Positions 35,701 to 44,723 are shown, counted from the stretch's first letter. The stretch: DNA of 64,000 nucleotides from Agriterribacter humi (GCF_009192765.1 NZ_VOHQ01000003.1:310001-374000), one strand, 5' to 3'. Notes: generated by a model from the letters alone, not told the origin. Numbers and translations: made by a program.

Positions 35701-36532
35701 AATTTTTGTAATAATCCAGTTCTGTAACTATTTCTTTTGGTTCGGCAATAGCGACCTCATCGTTTACCCATACTTTAATTGCTCCACTGCAGCCCGCATT
35801 CAGTAATACTTTCATATCGGATGGGGCATTTACAAATGTTTGTGCATATACTGATGCCGTATTATACCGGATATGAGGAAAGGGATAGGTCCAGCCATTT
35901 TGGTTCATTACAGGAGGAGTAAACCATGCAATTTCCGCATTATTCAATGATGTAAACCTTGCTGTCGGTCCAGGCTGTTCCAGGGGTCCGAAATTTTTGA
36001 AAAAGCCACTGCCCGATAAATTATCGAAGGGGCCGGCCAGTTGCCATAGCGGGCCGGCGGCACCTATCTTCCCGCATTCATTAAGTGCGCTGGTAATATC
36101 ATTTGAAAACTGGTAATGCAATGACTTTACATAGTAAGCCGCTGCTTTAACCGACCCATTGATTCTTTTATCTGCAAGTATTTTTGCCAGGAGCTTCTGC
36201 TGGGTTGATGTTTTTTTGCCATATTCGCCGAGCACTGCCCGGTTAAACCACATAGCGTATACATAAGCGTTAGGATCGGGGAGATTTTCATATGCTTCAG
36301 ATATATAATCATGTATTTTGTCATCCTGCCCTTCAAAAGTTTTGATGTAAACATAGGTTATATACGCATCAACTGCGGTAGCAGGATCATTCATTGCATG
36401 CTTTAGTAAGCTTAGCGCTTTCTTCCTGTCGTTTTGGTCAAGCGCTTTCCAGGCATTTTCGTAATCATTGGCGAGCAGATTCAAAGCAGGGGCGAACAGT
36501 AAAAAAAATAAAAATAAGCAACGGGTTAACAT
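32771..36532 (-). CDS. TPR-DUF3857-transglutaminase-like exported protein
   Basis: A 1253-residue protein with a signal peptide (FLFFLLFAPALNLLA). The first 650 residues are helical repeats of TPR type with an inserted carbohydrate-binding-like segment (about 150-300). DUF3857 follows at about 690-870. A transglutaminase-like domain has Cys near 936 (LGDCKDLSALF), His near 979 (FNHCIV) and Asp near 995 (LTDSD). A C-terminal beta-rich DUF3858-type domain ends the protein. The triad is complete, so it may be an active protease or crosslinking enzyme in the periplasm. The N-terminal repeats make it about twice the usual size. It starts 29 bases after the DUF502 gene. Confidence 0.85.
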   Translation of the reverse strand: MLTRCLFLFFLLFAPALNLLANDYENAWKALDQNDRKKALSLLKHAMNDPATAVDAYITYVYIKTFEGQDDKIHDYISEAYENLPDPNAYVYAMWFNRAVLGEYGKKTSTQQKLLAKILADKRINGSVKAAAYYVKSLHYQFSNDITSALNECGKIGAAGPLWQLAGPFDNLSGSGFFKNFGPLEQPGPTARFTSLNNAEIAWFTPPVMNQNGWTYPFPHIRYNTASVYAQTFVNAPSDMKVLLNAGCSGAIKVWVNDEVAIAEPKEIVTELDYYKNYVQLKKGYNRLLVQLSYTNSSFPNFIVRLTDDNYNSIKGLEYNSVFRDYPKLNKGKQPTSSIKHFAEAFFENKIKREPDNIINYILLSQTYLRNMKTADARSLIEKAVERFPDNMLLRFELMQCYLKEANRTSLLQEMERMKERDPDCMLAFRLNIEQLMDQEKYYETEAELKRYDSLYNNDGQLTDIKVKLYGAQNKMDDLIKTIEDMYKTNPDNPQAAQMMFNVKIKVHKDVKGALGIYEHFLKTNYSYDIIKMLANEYNKQGIAEKELQWLKYLADNFSYDPELYTNISNYYFNQQEYDKASEFGRKALELAPYVATYWENLGVELQQQNINGEAANAYQKALYYDGRKYDARARLRELQNKPSIWKAFPETDVYELIKKADNSIIDYDFYYLLDEKFAVVYPEGTSEEYYTLVINVLNQKGIDTWKETDISYNSNSSVLSVEKAETVKKNGVKTPAERNGNQLVFTGLEAGDALVLKYKIQNYTEGRLAKEYWNKFIFNAFVPEKISRFCLLIANNIKFNHKTLNTSISPRVSTYDDFTLYTWQKDSSIALKTEPYMPTLGDVGESVTVSTIASWKDIANWYSDLSALKTDDDYEVRRVFGELFPKGVAALSQKNIARIIYDYITKNIRYSSVAFRQSAYVPQKPSVTINTSLGDCKDLSALFVSLTKLAGIKANLVLVNTRDYGQNSMALPSVEFNHCIVKCWLGGAPYYIELTDSDLPFASLPSSLYQATCLVIPSGSKDTISADLGQITAINRTKEKLKRKAIINIVGNDISLKVNVTKTGTLTSAPRNQFAMLSVEKQREEMEKNISGRYKNPVKVSSVSFSGLDEKIDSVHYSCDYTIQNEVSELGDIQMIKIPFEDMVATIDNFSLIQRRFPVEYWKYEDVDEYETTIDIIAPDGTHFIELPKDEKFIFPGGAYALQYIRKSPGRLTIIRKASLKRDNIPAAGYAGMKDFLNKIVKAESKYIAFKK

Positions 36533-36561
36533 ATGTTAAGGGTTTAAGGAAAAAGGCAGGG

Positions 36562-37185
36562 TTATTTGCTTTTTTCATGTGTTTCTTCATCAATGTTTGT
36601 TACGCCGCCTGATATCGCAAATTTCATAGCATTGGCGGAGCTGACGTCTGTTAATAACCGTACCCTGTCTCTCTTTACAAAATAAAGATGCCCGGCAAAA
36701 GCATAAGATTGGGGAACATATACGGCCACAAATTCATTCAGTCCAAATTCCTGCACCTCCTGCTGCGTTATAAAACCGATTTGCCATACATCTGTTGCTG
36801 CAACAGATACCAGGATCGCTTTATCGAATTTTCTTTTGTTACCGGCGAAAGCCTCAAAGAAATCCTTCAGGGTGGTATAAATTATTTTTATACCCGGCGT
36901 TTTTTGCAGTACACTGTCAAACAATTCCACCAGTTTTCCTACTACAAAGGAAGAAGATACATAGCCTACCGTAAAAATGATGAGCAGCGCTACTATAAAC
37001 CCCATGCCCGGCAGGTAGTAGGTAGAAAACTCAGGGATTATACTTTCAAAAATATCAGGCAGAATCCTGTCTACAAAATAGAATAACGAAGTTAATGCCC
37101 AGATTGTTATAACAATAGGTGCAAGAATAATTAACCCTTGTAAAAAAATCTGCAATAAATTTTTTAACCAGTTTTTTGTAGCCAT
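36562..37185 (-). CDS. DUF502 membrane protein
   Basis: A 207-residue inner-membrane protein with two transmembrane helices (about 15-35 and 57-78) separated by the short FVDRILPDIF loop. A soluble C-terminal domain with TPGIKIIYTTLKDFFEAF and VYVPQSYAFAGHLYFV follows; both are DUF502 hallmarks. The function of the family is unknown. It is the first gene of a pair with the 1253-residue transglutaminase-like protein. Confidence 0.88.
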   Translation of the reverse strand: MATKNWLKNLLQIFLQGLIILAPIVITIWALTSLFYFVDRILPDIFESIIPEFSTYYLPGMGFIVALLIIFTVGYVSSSFVVGKLVELFDSVLQKTPGIKIIYTTLKDFFEAFAGNKRKFDKAILVSVAATDVWQIGFITQQEVQEFGLNEFVAVYVPQSYAFAGHLYFVKRDRVRLLTDVSSANAMKFAISGGVTNIDEETHEKSK

Positions 37186-37520
37186 CAGGTATGTTTTAGA
37201 AATGTAAAAGTAACCTAAGCGTACAATTGTTGGTCATTGCCGGAGATGCATTTCAAATGGTGGGGACACCAACCGGCGGCAATTATATATACCCCATGCA
37301 GAAAATGCCGCAGATGCGCCGATTTAATCTGCGTATCTGCCACCTAAAAAAGCCAGGGATATCCCGTATTTTGCTGGTGTGCCAGCCCGGCTAATTTGAA
37401 ATGCACCCGTTGGCCTGGCGATTTTCCGCTTCTGTACCATAAAACAATTTCACCATTTTTATAATATACGGGAGCTTGTCCTGTATTTACCGTTCATCAA
37501 AAAATATATAAAAAAACTCC
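37186..37520. other. Divergent spacer with a long inverted repeat
   Basis: No gene. A perfect 12-bp inverted repeat, TGCATTTCAAAT (37247-37258) and ATTTGAAATGCA (37394-37405), encloses a segment of about 135 bases. That segment includes a CGCAGATGCGCCGATTTAAT-like tract seen in other Bacteroidota spacers. The inner flanks of the arms (ACACCAACC and GGTGTGCC) are partly complementary too, which suggests a small MITE-like element, but no target-site duplication is visible. Confidence 0.45.
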
Positions 37521-37557
37521 GGAAACTTTGGTAACAAAAAAAGTTTCCATAGTTTTG
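37521..37557 (+). promoter_or_regulatory. Promoter and operator of the TetR gene
   Basis: TTTG (37527-37530), a 19-base spacer and TAGTTTTG (37550-37557) match the Bacteroidota promoter consensus. The inverted repeat GGAAACTT (37521-37528) / AAGTTTCC (37541-37548) overlaps the -33 element and the spacer. This is where an autorepressor of the TetR family would bind. The predicted leader is only about 11 bases. Confidence 0.6.
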
Positions 37558-37574
37558 TCCCCGATTTGGAAGCT

Positions 37575-38195
37575 ATGGAGATACAGGAAAGAATAGCGCA
37601 GAAGGCGCACGATTTATTTTTGAGATACGGGATCCGCAGTATAAGCATGGATGAAATCGCTTCTCAACTGGGCATCAGTAAAAAAACCATTTACCAGTTT
37701 TATGCCGATAAGGATGCCCTGGTGGATAGTGCGATAGATATAGTGGTTAGCAGTAATACCAATGAGTGCTGTATCCACAGGGAAGAAAGTGAAAACCCGG
37801 TCCATGAAATTCTGGTGGCTACAGATATGGTGCAGGAAATGCTGAAGACGATGAATCCTACGATCATGTACGACCTGCAGAAATATCACCCGGCTGCCTA
37901 TAAGAAGATTGCCGACCACAAGAATGAATTTTTATATAAGCTGATAAAGGAAAACCTGGAACAGGGTATTGCGGTACAGTTGTATCGCCCCGAAATTGAT
38001 ACGGAGATCATGTCACGATTCAGGCTGGCTTCTGTATTTATGATGTTCAGCCCCGATCTCTATCCCCTTGGTAAATATAATCTGGGTGCAGTAATTGAGG
38101 AGGTAACGATCCATTTTTTATATGGCATCACTACCGCCAAAGGGCAAAAACTCGTTCAGAAATATCTTTTGAAACGACAAAAAAATCAAAAATAA
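37575..38195 (+). CDS. TetR/AcrR-family transcriptional regulator
   Basis: A 206-residue repressor. The helix-turn-helix is at about residues 22-45 (SISMDEIASQLGISKKTIYQFY), followed by the DKDALV helix typical of TetR. The ligand-binding domain fills the rest. The start is the ATG giving MEIQERIAQKAH; a TTG three codons upstream is ignored. It precedes a tolC-adaptor-RND pump set on the same strand by 77 bases and most likely controls it and itself. Confidence 0.92.
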   Translation: MEIQERIAQKAHDLFLRYGIRSISMDEIASQLGISKKTIYQFYADKDALVDSAIDIVVSSNTNECCIHREESENPVHEILVATDMVQEMLKTMNPTIMYDLQKYHPAAYKKIADHKNEFLYKLIKENLEQGIAVQLYRPEIDTEIMSRFRLASVFMMFSPDLYPLGKYNLGAVIEEVTIHFLYGITTAKGQKLVQKYLLKRQKNQK

Positions 38196-38204
38196 AACAA
38201 ATCA

Positions 38205-38239
38205 TAAAATTTTAGAGCCACCACTATAAAATTTTATAG
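38205..38239 (+). promoter_or_regulatory. Twin palindromes before the RND operon
   Basis: TAAAATTTTA occurs at 38205-38214 and again inside the perfect 16-bp palindrome CTATAAAATTTTATAG at 38224-38239. Their centres are 22 bp apart, about two helical turns. They lie between the regulator stop and the tolC start. They could be operator sites for the RND genes or part of an AT-rich promoter. Confidence 0.45.
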
Positions 38240-38272
38240 CGTTTATATCTGACCAAACAAAAAAATAAACAG

Positions 38273-39691
38273 ATGAAAGAATGGAAACCGGCAAAGTGGG
38301 GATTAATGATACTTGTGGCGATATGTTCAACAAGCGTACAGGCACAGCAAACGCAATCCCCCGGAGTGCATGCTTTTTCAGTACAGCAGGCCATAGACTA
38401 TGCCAAACAAAATAATGTTCAGGTAAAAAATGCCCTGCTGGACATCCAGATTCAGCAACAAACCAATCGCGAGGTTACCGGCATGGCTTATCCGCAAATA
38501 CATGGCACAATAGGAACTACCTATAACCCCAATGTGGCCACCCAGGTAATACCCAACTTTATTGGGCCGGCAGCCTACCAGGTGCTGGTAAATGAAGGAG
38601 TAAAAGATGGTGATGGTAATCCGATTAAAATGCCTTCAGATTTTGGTTTTATAGCGGCGCAATTTGGTACCAAATTCAGCGCTACGGCGGGCGTTTCGTT
38701 AAGCCAGATAGTATTTGACGGTCAGGTGTTTGTAGGACTACAGGCAAGAGAAACCTTAATCAAATTCCAGGAAAAGAAAGCTGAAATAACGGAAGAAGCG
38801 ATAAGAGCCAATATATATAAAGTATATTATCAGTTGGTAGTGAGTAAAACACAAATAGCATTGCTGGATGCCAATATTGAGCTGCTGAATAAATTACAGC
38901 ACGATACCAGAATAATGCATGAAAATGGTTTTGCTGAAAAGCTGGACCTCGACAAGCTATCGGTTCAGTTGGCTAATCTGCAAACTGAAAAAGTAAGCGC
39001 ATTGAACCAGGTACAAAACGGTTACCTGGGGCTCAAAGTTTTAATGGGCATGCCTGTTAAAGATTCTCTGATGCTTACAGATTCTTTAAATGATGAGCAG
39101 ATTAAAAACGGCATCCTGGAATTGAGTGAGTTTAATTATACACAACGCAGGGATTATCAGTATGCCGACCTTGGCGTAGCCTTAGGAGAATTTGATGTGC
39201 GCAGGTATAAGTTGTCCAAATTGCCTACGCTTAATTTAAATGGATATTATAACAAAAGCGCCCAGCGCAACAAGTTTGATTTTTTGGGCGATGGAAGTTG
39301 GTTTAATGTTTCCGCGGTTTCATTGCAACTCAATATTCCCATATTCACCGGCATGGCGGCCAACGCACGTATAGCCAAAGCCAAACTTGCCCTGGAGCAA
39401 TCCCTTAACCAGCGGGAAGCGCTGAAGATTAATATTGACAACGAAATTGAATCTGCACGGAACAATTTTAGTACGGCTGTTTCCACCATGGATTATCAAA
39501 AGAAAAATATGGAACTGGCGGAAACGGTATTCCAGCAAACGAAGAAAAAGTTTGAGATCGGTACGGGTTCCAATACAGAGATCACCCAGGCGCAAACCGA
39601 TATGAAAGCCGCGCAAACCAACTATATAAATGCTTTATATAATGCTATCATCGCAAGGATAGATTATATAAAGGCAACAGGAAGATTATAA
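38273..39691 (+). CDS. TolC-family outer-membrane channel of the RND system
   Basis: A 472-residue protein with a signal peptide (GLMILVAICSTSVQAQ) and the duplicated helical-hairpin pattern of outer-membrane efflux proteins: FSVQQAIDYAKQNNVQVKNALLD near the start and the ETVFQQTKKKFEIGTGSNTEITQAQ segment near the end. It would form the exit duct for the adaptor and pump encoded next. It is distinct from the TolC-family gene at 3.8 kb. Confidence 0.92.
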   Translation: MKEWKPAKWGLMILVAICSTSVQAQQTQSPGVHAFSVQQAIDYAKQNNVQVKNALLDIQIQQQTNREVTGMAYPQIHGTIGTTYNPNVATQVIPNFIGPAAYQVLVNEGVKDGDGNPIKMPSDFGFIAAQFGTKFSATAGVSLSQIVFDGQVFVGLQARETLIKFQEKKAEITEEAIRANIYKVYYQLVVSKTQIALLDANIELLNKLQHDTRIMHENGFAEKLDLDKLSVQLANLQTEKVSALNQVQNGYLGLKVLMGMPVKDSLMLTDSLNDEQIKNGILELSEFNYTQRRDYQYADLGVALGEFDVRRYKLSKLPTLNLNGYYNKSAQRNKFDFLGDGSWFNVSAVSLQLNIPIFTGMAANARIAKAKLALEQSLNQREALKINIDNEIESARNNFSTAVSTMDYQKKNMELAETVFQQTKKKFEIGTGSNTEITQAQTDMKAAQTNYINALYNAIIARIDYIKATGRL

Positions 39692-39711
39692 TTTTTTAAT
39701 ACAACTATTGA

Positions 39712-40902
39712 ATGACTTATAAAACCAGGTATATGCAAAACGTTTTAAAAACAGCTTCAGTAATAGCCGCATTGGTATTATTGGCGGCGTGTGGCGGAAC
39801 AACTACTAAAGTTGAAAAAGGAAAGGACAAAATTGTTGCTGAGAAAAAAGCGCAGTTGGATAAAATGAAGGAAGATCAAAAAGTACTGAGTGATAAAATT
39901 GTCGCTCTGGAAGAAGAGATCATCACACTCGACCCTTCGCAGAAAAAAGAAAACGCGAAGCTTGTGGCAATTGCACCGCTTGAAACCGGCAGCTTTACAC
40001 ATTATATTGATCTGCAGGGACGCATAGACGCCAACAATATCGCCTATGTGGCGCCGCGCGGACAGGGCGGACTGGTAAAAGCCATATATGTTAAACAGGG
40101 TGACTATGTAAAGAAAGGTCAACTGCTCTTAAAGCTCGATGATGCTATGGCGCAAAAGCAAATTGATCAGTTGAACTCTCAACTGGCCTATGCTAAGGAT
40201 ATTTTAAAACGCCAGCAAAACCTGTGGGACCAGCATATAGGAACTGAGGTACAATTGCTGAGCGCAAAGAACAATGTGGAATCCATTGACAAGCAAATTG
40301 CAACTGCAAAAGAGCAATCTTCTTTTTCTAATGTATATGCTGAGCTGTCGGGTGTTGCGGAAACTGTGAATGTGAAAGTGGGCGAATTTTTCCAGGGTGG
40401 CCCTCAAATACGCATTGTTAATACAAACGACCTTAAAATTGTGGCCCAGGTGCCTGAAAATTATTTAAACCGTGTAGCTGTTGGAAGTAAGGTGCTGGTT
40501 AATTTTCCTGATCTGGGAAACAAAATCATTACTACTAAGGTATCGGTTGCCGGTAAGTTAATTGATCCCAACAGCCGCTCCTTTTATATTGAAGCTAAAA
40601 TGCCTGCTGATAAATCACTTCGGCCAAACCAGATTGCCCTGGTTAAAATTCAGGATTATACGGCTAAAGACGTGATCACCATTCCCGTGAACACCATGCA
40701 AAACGATGATAAAGGGAAATTTGTAATGGTAGCGGTAAAAGAGAGCGACAAATGGATTGCACGCAAAAAACCTGTTGAAATAGGGCAATTGTATGGCGAT
40801 AAAGTAGAAGTGAAATCTGGTTTGAAAGCAGGAGAGCAAATCATAACCGATGGCTTCCAGGGATTGTATGAGGGCCAGCCGCTTACAACAAATACGATTT
40901 AA
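39712..40902 (+). CDS. RND efflux periplasmic adaptor lipoprotein
   Basis: A membrane-fusion protein of about 390 residues. The lipobox LLAAC ends a signal peptide, so it is anchored in the inner membrane by lipid. A charged coiled-coil (KKAQLDKMKEDQKVLSDKI) follows, then the lipoyl domain (GGLVKAIYVKQGDYVKKGQLLLKLDD), the hairpin and the beta-barrel domains. A second ATG seven codons in (39733) gives a more compact signal peptide and may be the real start. It lies 20 bases after tolC. The 227-base spacer to the pump gene contains GTAAGTGATAAGTGGTGG-type micro-repeats. Confidence 0.9.
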   Translation: MTYKTRYMQNVLKTASVIAALVLLAACGGTTTKVEKGKDKIVAEKKAQLDKMKEDQKVLSDKIVALEEEIITLDPSQKKENAKLVAIAPLETGSFTHYIDLQGRIDANNIAYVAPRGQGGLVKAIYVKQGDYVKKGQLLLKLDDAMAQKQIDQLNSQLAYAKDILKRQQNLWDQHIGTEVQLLSAKNNVESIDKQIATAKEQSSFSNVYAELSGVAETVNVKVGEFFQGGPQIRIVNTNDLKIVAQVPENYLNRVAVGSKVLVNFPDLGNKIITTKVSVAGKLIDPNSRSFYIEAKMPADKSLRPNQIALVKIQDYTAKDVITIPVNTMQNDDKGKFVMVAVKESDKWIARKKPVEIGQLYGDKVEVKSGLKAGEQIITDGFQGLYEGQPLTTNTI

Positions 40903-41129
40903 TGATGAGTAAGTGGTAAGTGATAAGTGGTGGAAAAAGAGTGGTGACTGACAGGCACTGTACCTGTTGCACAGAAATGTGCTCACCGGGGTTCTCTTTT
41001 ATTATTTATTATTATACGTGCTAAATAAATTTTTCAGACTGATTATTGTAAACGCCAGAGTTTGCTTCGGGCTTACTGGTTTTGCAATCAGCACAGACAA
41101 TCTTTTGTGGATATACAACACTAATTAAT

Positions 41130-44100
41130 ATGAGTGCTTTAGAAAATCTGACCGCTAAGTTTAAAGAATTCAGGCCTACCACCTGGAGCATAAAGAACAG
41201 GACTTCCATTTACCTGCTGATGTTATTTATCAGTGCCATTGGCGTATACGAGTTCGTCACTTTGCCCAAGGAGCAGTTTCCTGATATTGTAATTCCAACG
41301 GTATATATTCAAACGGTTTATGTAGGTAATTCCCCGCGCGATATAGAGAACCTGGTTACCCAGCCTATCGAAAAACAGATCAAGGGTATTACAGGAGTAA
41401 AAATTCAGAAAACCACCAGCACTTCCGTTCAGGACTTTTCCGCTATTGTAGTAGAGTTTAATACGGATGTGGTTATAGATGTGGCGGTTCAGAAAGTAAA
41501 GGATGCGGTAGATAAAGCAAAAAAGGATTTGCCGACGGATCTTACGGAAGAGCCTACTGTTATGGAAGTGAGCTTATCTGAAATTCCTATTATGTATGTA
41601 AACATGAGCGGGGATTATGATAACATGAAGCTGAAAAAGTATGCCGATGATCTGCAGGATAAGCTGGAAGAACTTTCGCAAATTACACGTGTTGATATTG
41701 TGGGCGCTCCTGAAAGAGAGTTCCAGATTAATGTAGATAATTACCGGATGCGCAGCGCCAATATTACTTTTGATGATATTGCCAATGCCGTATCGCGCGA
41801 AAACATGGACATTTCCGGTGGGTTATTGGAAGTGGGCAATATGAAACGTACGCTGCAGCTAAAAGGCCAGTTTCGTTCTGCATCGGATATTGAAAAAGTG
41901 GTGGTGAGAAGTCCAACCGGCGCCTCCATTTATTTGAAAGATATTGCGGTTATCAAAGATACTACCAAAGAAAGAGAAAGCTATGCACGGCTCGATGGCA
42001 AAAATGTAATTACACTTAATATTGTTAAACGTTCGGGCGAAAACCTTATTGAAACAGCCGATGCGGTAAAGCTGGCAGTGAAAGAAATGCAGGATAGTGA
42101 GTTTCCTAAAGACCTGAACATTGTCCTTACCGGTGATCAAAGCAAAAACGCCAAACACTCGTTTGATGAGCTGGTGAACTCTATTGTTATCGGCTTTATC
42201 CTCGTGCTGATCATCCTCATGTTTTTTATGGGTGTAACCAATGCGTTTTTTGTTGCGCTTTCTGTTCCCCTCAGCATGTTCGTTGCATTTTTGTTTTTAC
42301 CGGCGGCGGATCTTATCATAGGGGCGAACGTTACACTCAATTTCATGGTATTATTTGCACTGCTGTTTGGATTGGGTATTATAGTAGATGATGCCATTGT
42401 GGTTATAGAAAATACGCATCGTATATTTATACAGGCAAAAGGTAAACTAACCTCTGAAAAATCGGCCATTGTGGCGGCAGGAGAAGTATTTATCCCGGTG
42501 CTGGCGGGTACGCTCACTACACTGGCGCCTTTCTTCCCGTTATTGTTTTGGCCGGGTATTATAGGTAAGTTCATGATCTACCTGCCGGTGATGCTCATCT
42601 TTACGCTTACCGCATCGCTTATTGTAGCGTTTATTATGAACCCGGTATTCGCGGTTGATTTCATGAATCATCCCGAAGGAGAAGCAAAGGAAAAGAAATC
42701 CGCTATTTTCCGGAAACCCTTTTTCTGGGTAGCCATTGCAGCGGGTATAGTGCTTGATCTTTCCGGTGCCTCTTTCTTGGGTAATATCCTGTTGTTTTTA
42801 GTACTGATGGTTTTATTGAACCGCTATGTACTGGATGGCATCATTCATGCATTTCAGAACAGGGTGCTGCCCTGGATCATGGGACACTATGAAAGTTTAC
42901 TGCGCTGGGCTCTGAAAGGATGGCGGCCTGTACATTTATTATTAGGCACAATTGTTTTGCTGATCCTGAGCTTCATGATATTCGGCTCGGCAGTAAGCAG
43001 CCAGCGGGTGCCCATTGTGTTTTTTCCAAAGGCTGATCCTAATTTTATTTATGTATATCTGAAATTGCCGGTAGGCACCAATGTGGAGTATACGGATTCT
43101 ATTACGCACAGCCTGGAGCAGCGTGTATACAAGGTGCTGGATATGGAAAATGGAAAAAAGAACCCGATCGTGGAAAGTGTGATTTCCAACGTGGCCATTG
43201 GCGCCGGAGACCCGCAAAGCGGTGACAGGAGTGCCCGCCCTGAACTGGGAAGGGTGCAGGTATCATTCGTTGAATTTGAAAAAAGACATGGTGCATCCAC
43301 AGCGGTTTTGCTGGACTCTATACGGAATGCGATCAAAGGTATACCGGGCGCCGAGATTTCGGTAGACCAGGAAGCCAGCGGGCCACCCACGGATCCTCCC
43401 ATTAATATAGAAATTGCCAGTGAAGACTTTGATAAGCTGATTAAAACAGGCGTTGGCTTAAAAAATTACTTAGATTCCATACAGGTGCCCGGTGTTGAAG
43501 AATTGAAGATGGATGTGGATTTAACCAATCCGGAGATCAGCATTACCGTAAACAGGGAAAGGGCATTGATAGAAGGCGTATCGTCGGCGCAGATTGGCAT
43601 GGAGATCCGTACAGCATTGTTTGGAAGAGAAGTGTCTAAAATAAAGGATGGAGAAGATGAGTATAAGATACAATTGCGAAACAATGAATTGCAACGCAAT
43701 AGCCTTTCCGATCTGTTGAATATGAATATTACTTTCAGGGATATGGCCAGCGGAGGAGCTATAAAAAATGTACCGATCAGTTCACTGGTTACAATAGATT
43801 ATACCAATACGCTTGGCAGTGTAAAACGAAAGGATCAGAAAAGAGTAATAACGCTCCGCTCCAATGTGCTTACATCGCAGGGCTATACGCCAACAGCGGT
43901 GAACCAGCAGATCAGGAATTATATAGATGATTTTCCGGGAAGAGCGGATGGCGTAACGATTAAGCAAACCGGTGAAGGTGAGCAGCAGGCAGAAACAGGG
44001 GCTTTTCTTGTTAATGCCATGGTTATTGCATTAATGCTGATATTGTTTATACTGGTATTGCAGTTTAATTCGGTGAGCAAACCGGTTATTATTTTAATGG

Positions 44101-44723
44101 AGATCATTTTTAGCATTATTGGAGTGTTGTTAGGGTTTAGCTTAACAGGTATGGAAGTATCGGTAGCGTTTACGGGGTTGGGTATTGTGGGCCTGGCGGG
44201 GATTGTTGTGAAGAACGGGATACTGGTGATTGAGTTTGCAGATGAATTAAGAAGCCGCGGTTTAAAAACACGGGAAGCCATGATTGAAGCGGGAAAAACA
44301 CGTATCATTCCTGTATTGCTCACCGCATTGGCTGCCATATTTGGATTGATTCCATTAGCCGTTGGATTTAATATTGACTTTGTAGGATTGTTCTCCAGCT
44401 TTGAACCGCATATTTTCTTTGGCGGGGACAGTGCACGGTTTTGGAAACCGCTGGCATGGACGATCATCTTTGGTTTGATCTTCGCTTTCTTTATGACACT
44501 GATCATTGTGCCCAGTATGTACCTGATTGCTGAAAGGCTGAGAAGACCGATGCGCAGGCAGTTTGGAGGCAAATGGATCTCTATGCTGGGCATACCGCCT
44601 TTCACTATTGTATTCATGCTGTTAATGATATATACGATGATTCAGCAAAGGATAAGTACCGCCCGCAGAAGAAGGAAATTAGGAAATAGTGTTAATAAAG
44701 CATGGATAGGAAGCTGGTTTTAG
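41130..44723 (+). CDS. RND efflux transporter permease (AcrB/HAE1 family)
   Basis: A 1197-residue inner-membrane pump with twelve predicted helices and two large periplasmic loops. The TM4 motif GLGIIVDDAIVVIENT carries the paired aspartates of the proton relay. The N-terminal NRTSIYLLMLFISAIGVYEFVTLPKEQFPD and the GPPTDPPINIEI segment are family-typical. The start is placed at MSALENLTAKF; sixteen codons upstream are not conserved. The protein is longer than AcrB (about 1050), mostly through an insertion near residues 530-590 between the halves and a C-terminal basic tail. Its substrates are unknown. Confidence 0.93.
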   Translation: MSALENLTAKFKEFRPTTWSIKNRTSIYLLMLFISAIGVYEFVTLPKEQFPDIVIPTVYIQTVYVGNSPRDIENLVTQPIEKQIKGITGVKIQKTTSTSVQDFSAIVVEFNTDVVIDVAVQKVKDAVDKAKKDLPTDLTEEPTVMEVSLSEIPIMYVNMSGDYDNMKLKKYADDLQDKLEELSQITRVDIVGAPEREFQINVDNYRMRSANITFDDIANAVSRENMDISGGLLEVGNMKRTLQLKGQFRSASDIEKVVVRSPTGASIYLKDIAVIKDTTKERESYARLDGKNVITLNIVKRSGENLIETADAVKLAVKEMQDSEFPKDLNIVLTGDQSKNAKHSFDELVNSIVIGFILVLIILMFFMGVTNAFFVALSVPLSMFVAFLFLPAADLIIGANVTLNFMVLFALLFGLGIIVDDAIVVIENTHRIFIQAKGKLTSEKSAIVAAGEVFIPVLAGTLTTLAPFFPLLFWPGIIGKFMIYLPVMLIFTLTASLIVAFIMNPVFAVDFMNHPEGEAKEKKSAIFRKPFFWVAIAAGIVLDLSGASFLGNILLFLVLMVLLNRYVLDGIIHAFQNRVLPWIMGHYESLLRWALKGWRPVHLLLGTIVLLILSFMIFGSAVSSQRVPIVFFPKADPNFIYVYLKLPVGTNVEYTDSITHSLEQRVYKVLDMENGKKNPIVESVISNVAIGAGDPQSGDRSARPELGRVQVSFVEFEKRHGASTAVLLDSIRNAIKGIPGAEISVDQEASGPPTDPPINIEIASEDFDKLIKTGVGLKNYLDSIQVPGVEELKMDVDLTNPEISITVNRERALIEGVSSAQIGMEIRTALFGREVSKIKDGEDEYKIQLRNNELQRNSLSDLLNMNITFRDMASGGAIKNVPISSLVTIDYTNTLGSVKRKDQKRVITLRSNVLTSQGYTPTAVNQQIRNYIDDFPGRADGVTIKQTGEGEQQAETGAFLVNAMVIALMLILFILVLQFNSVSKPVIILMEIIFSIIGVLLGFSLTGMEVSVAFTGLGIVGLAGIVVKNGILVIEFADELRSRGLKTREAMIEAGKTRIIPVLLTALAAIFGLIPLAVGFNIDFVGLFSSFEPHIFFGGDSARFWKPLAWTIIFGLIFAFFMTLIIVPSMYLIAERLRRPMRRQFGGKWISMLGIPPFTIVFMLLMIYTMIQQRISTARRRRKLGNSVNKAWIGSWF

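Noticed and set aside
40903-41129. Separate promoter or terminator between adaptor and RND pump
   Set aside because: The spacer holds only micro-repeats and a weak ACAGG/CCTGT hairpin without a T-run; the genes are most simply one operon.
43919-44617. 232-codon open frame on the minus strand
   Set aside because: Antisense to the RND pump gene; composition rich in Ile/Asn/Pro as expected of a shadow frame.
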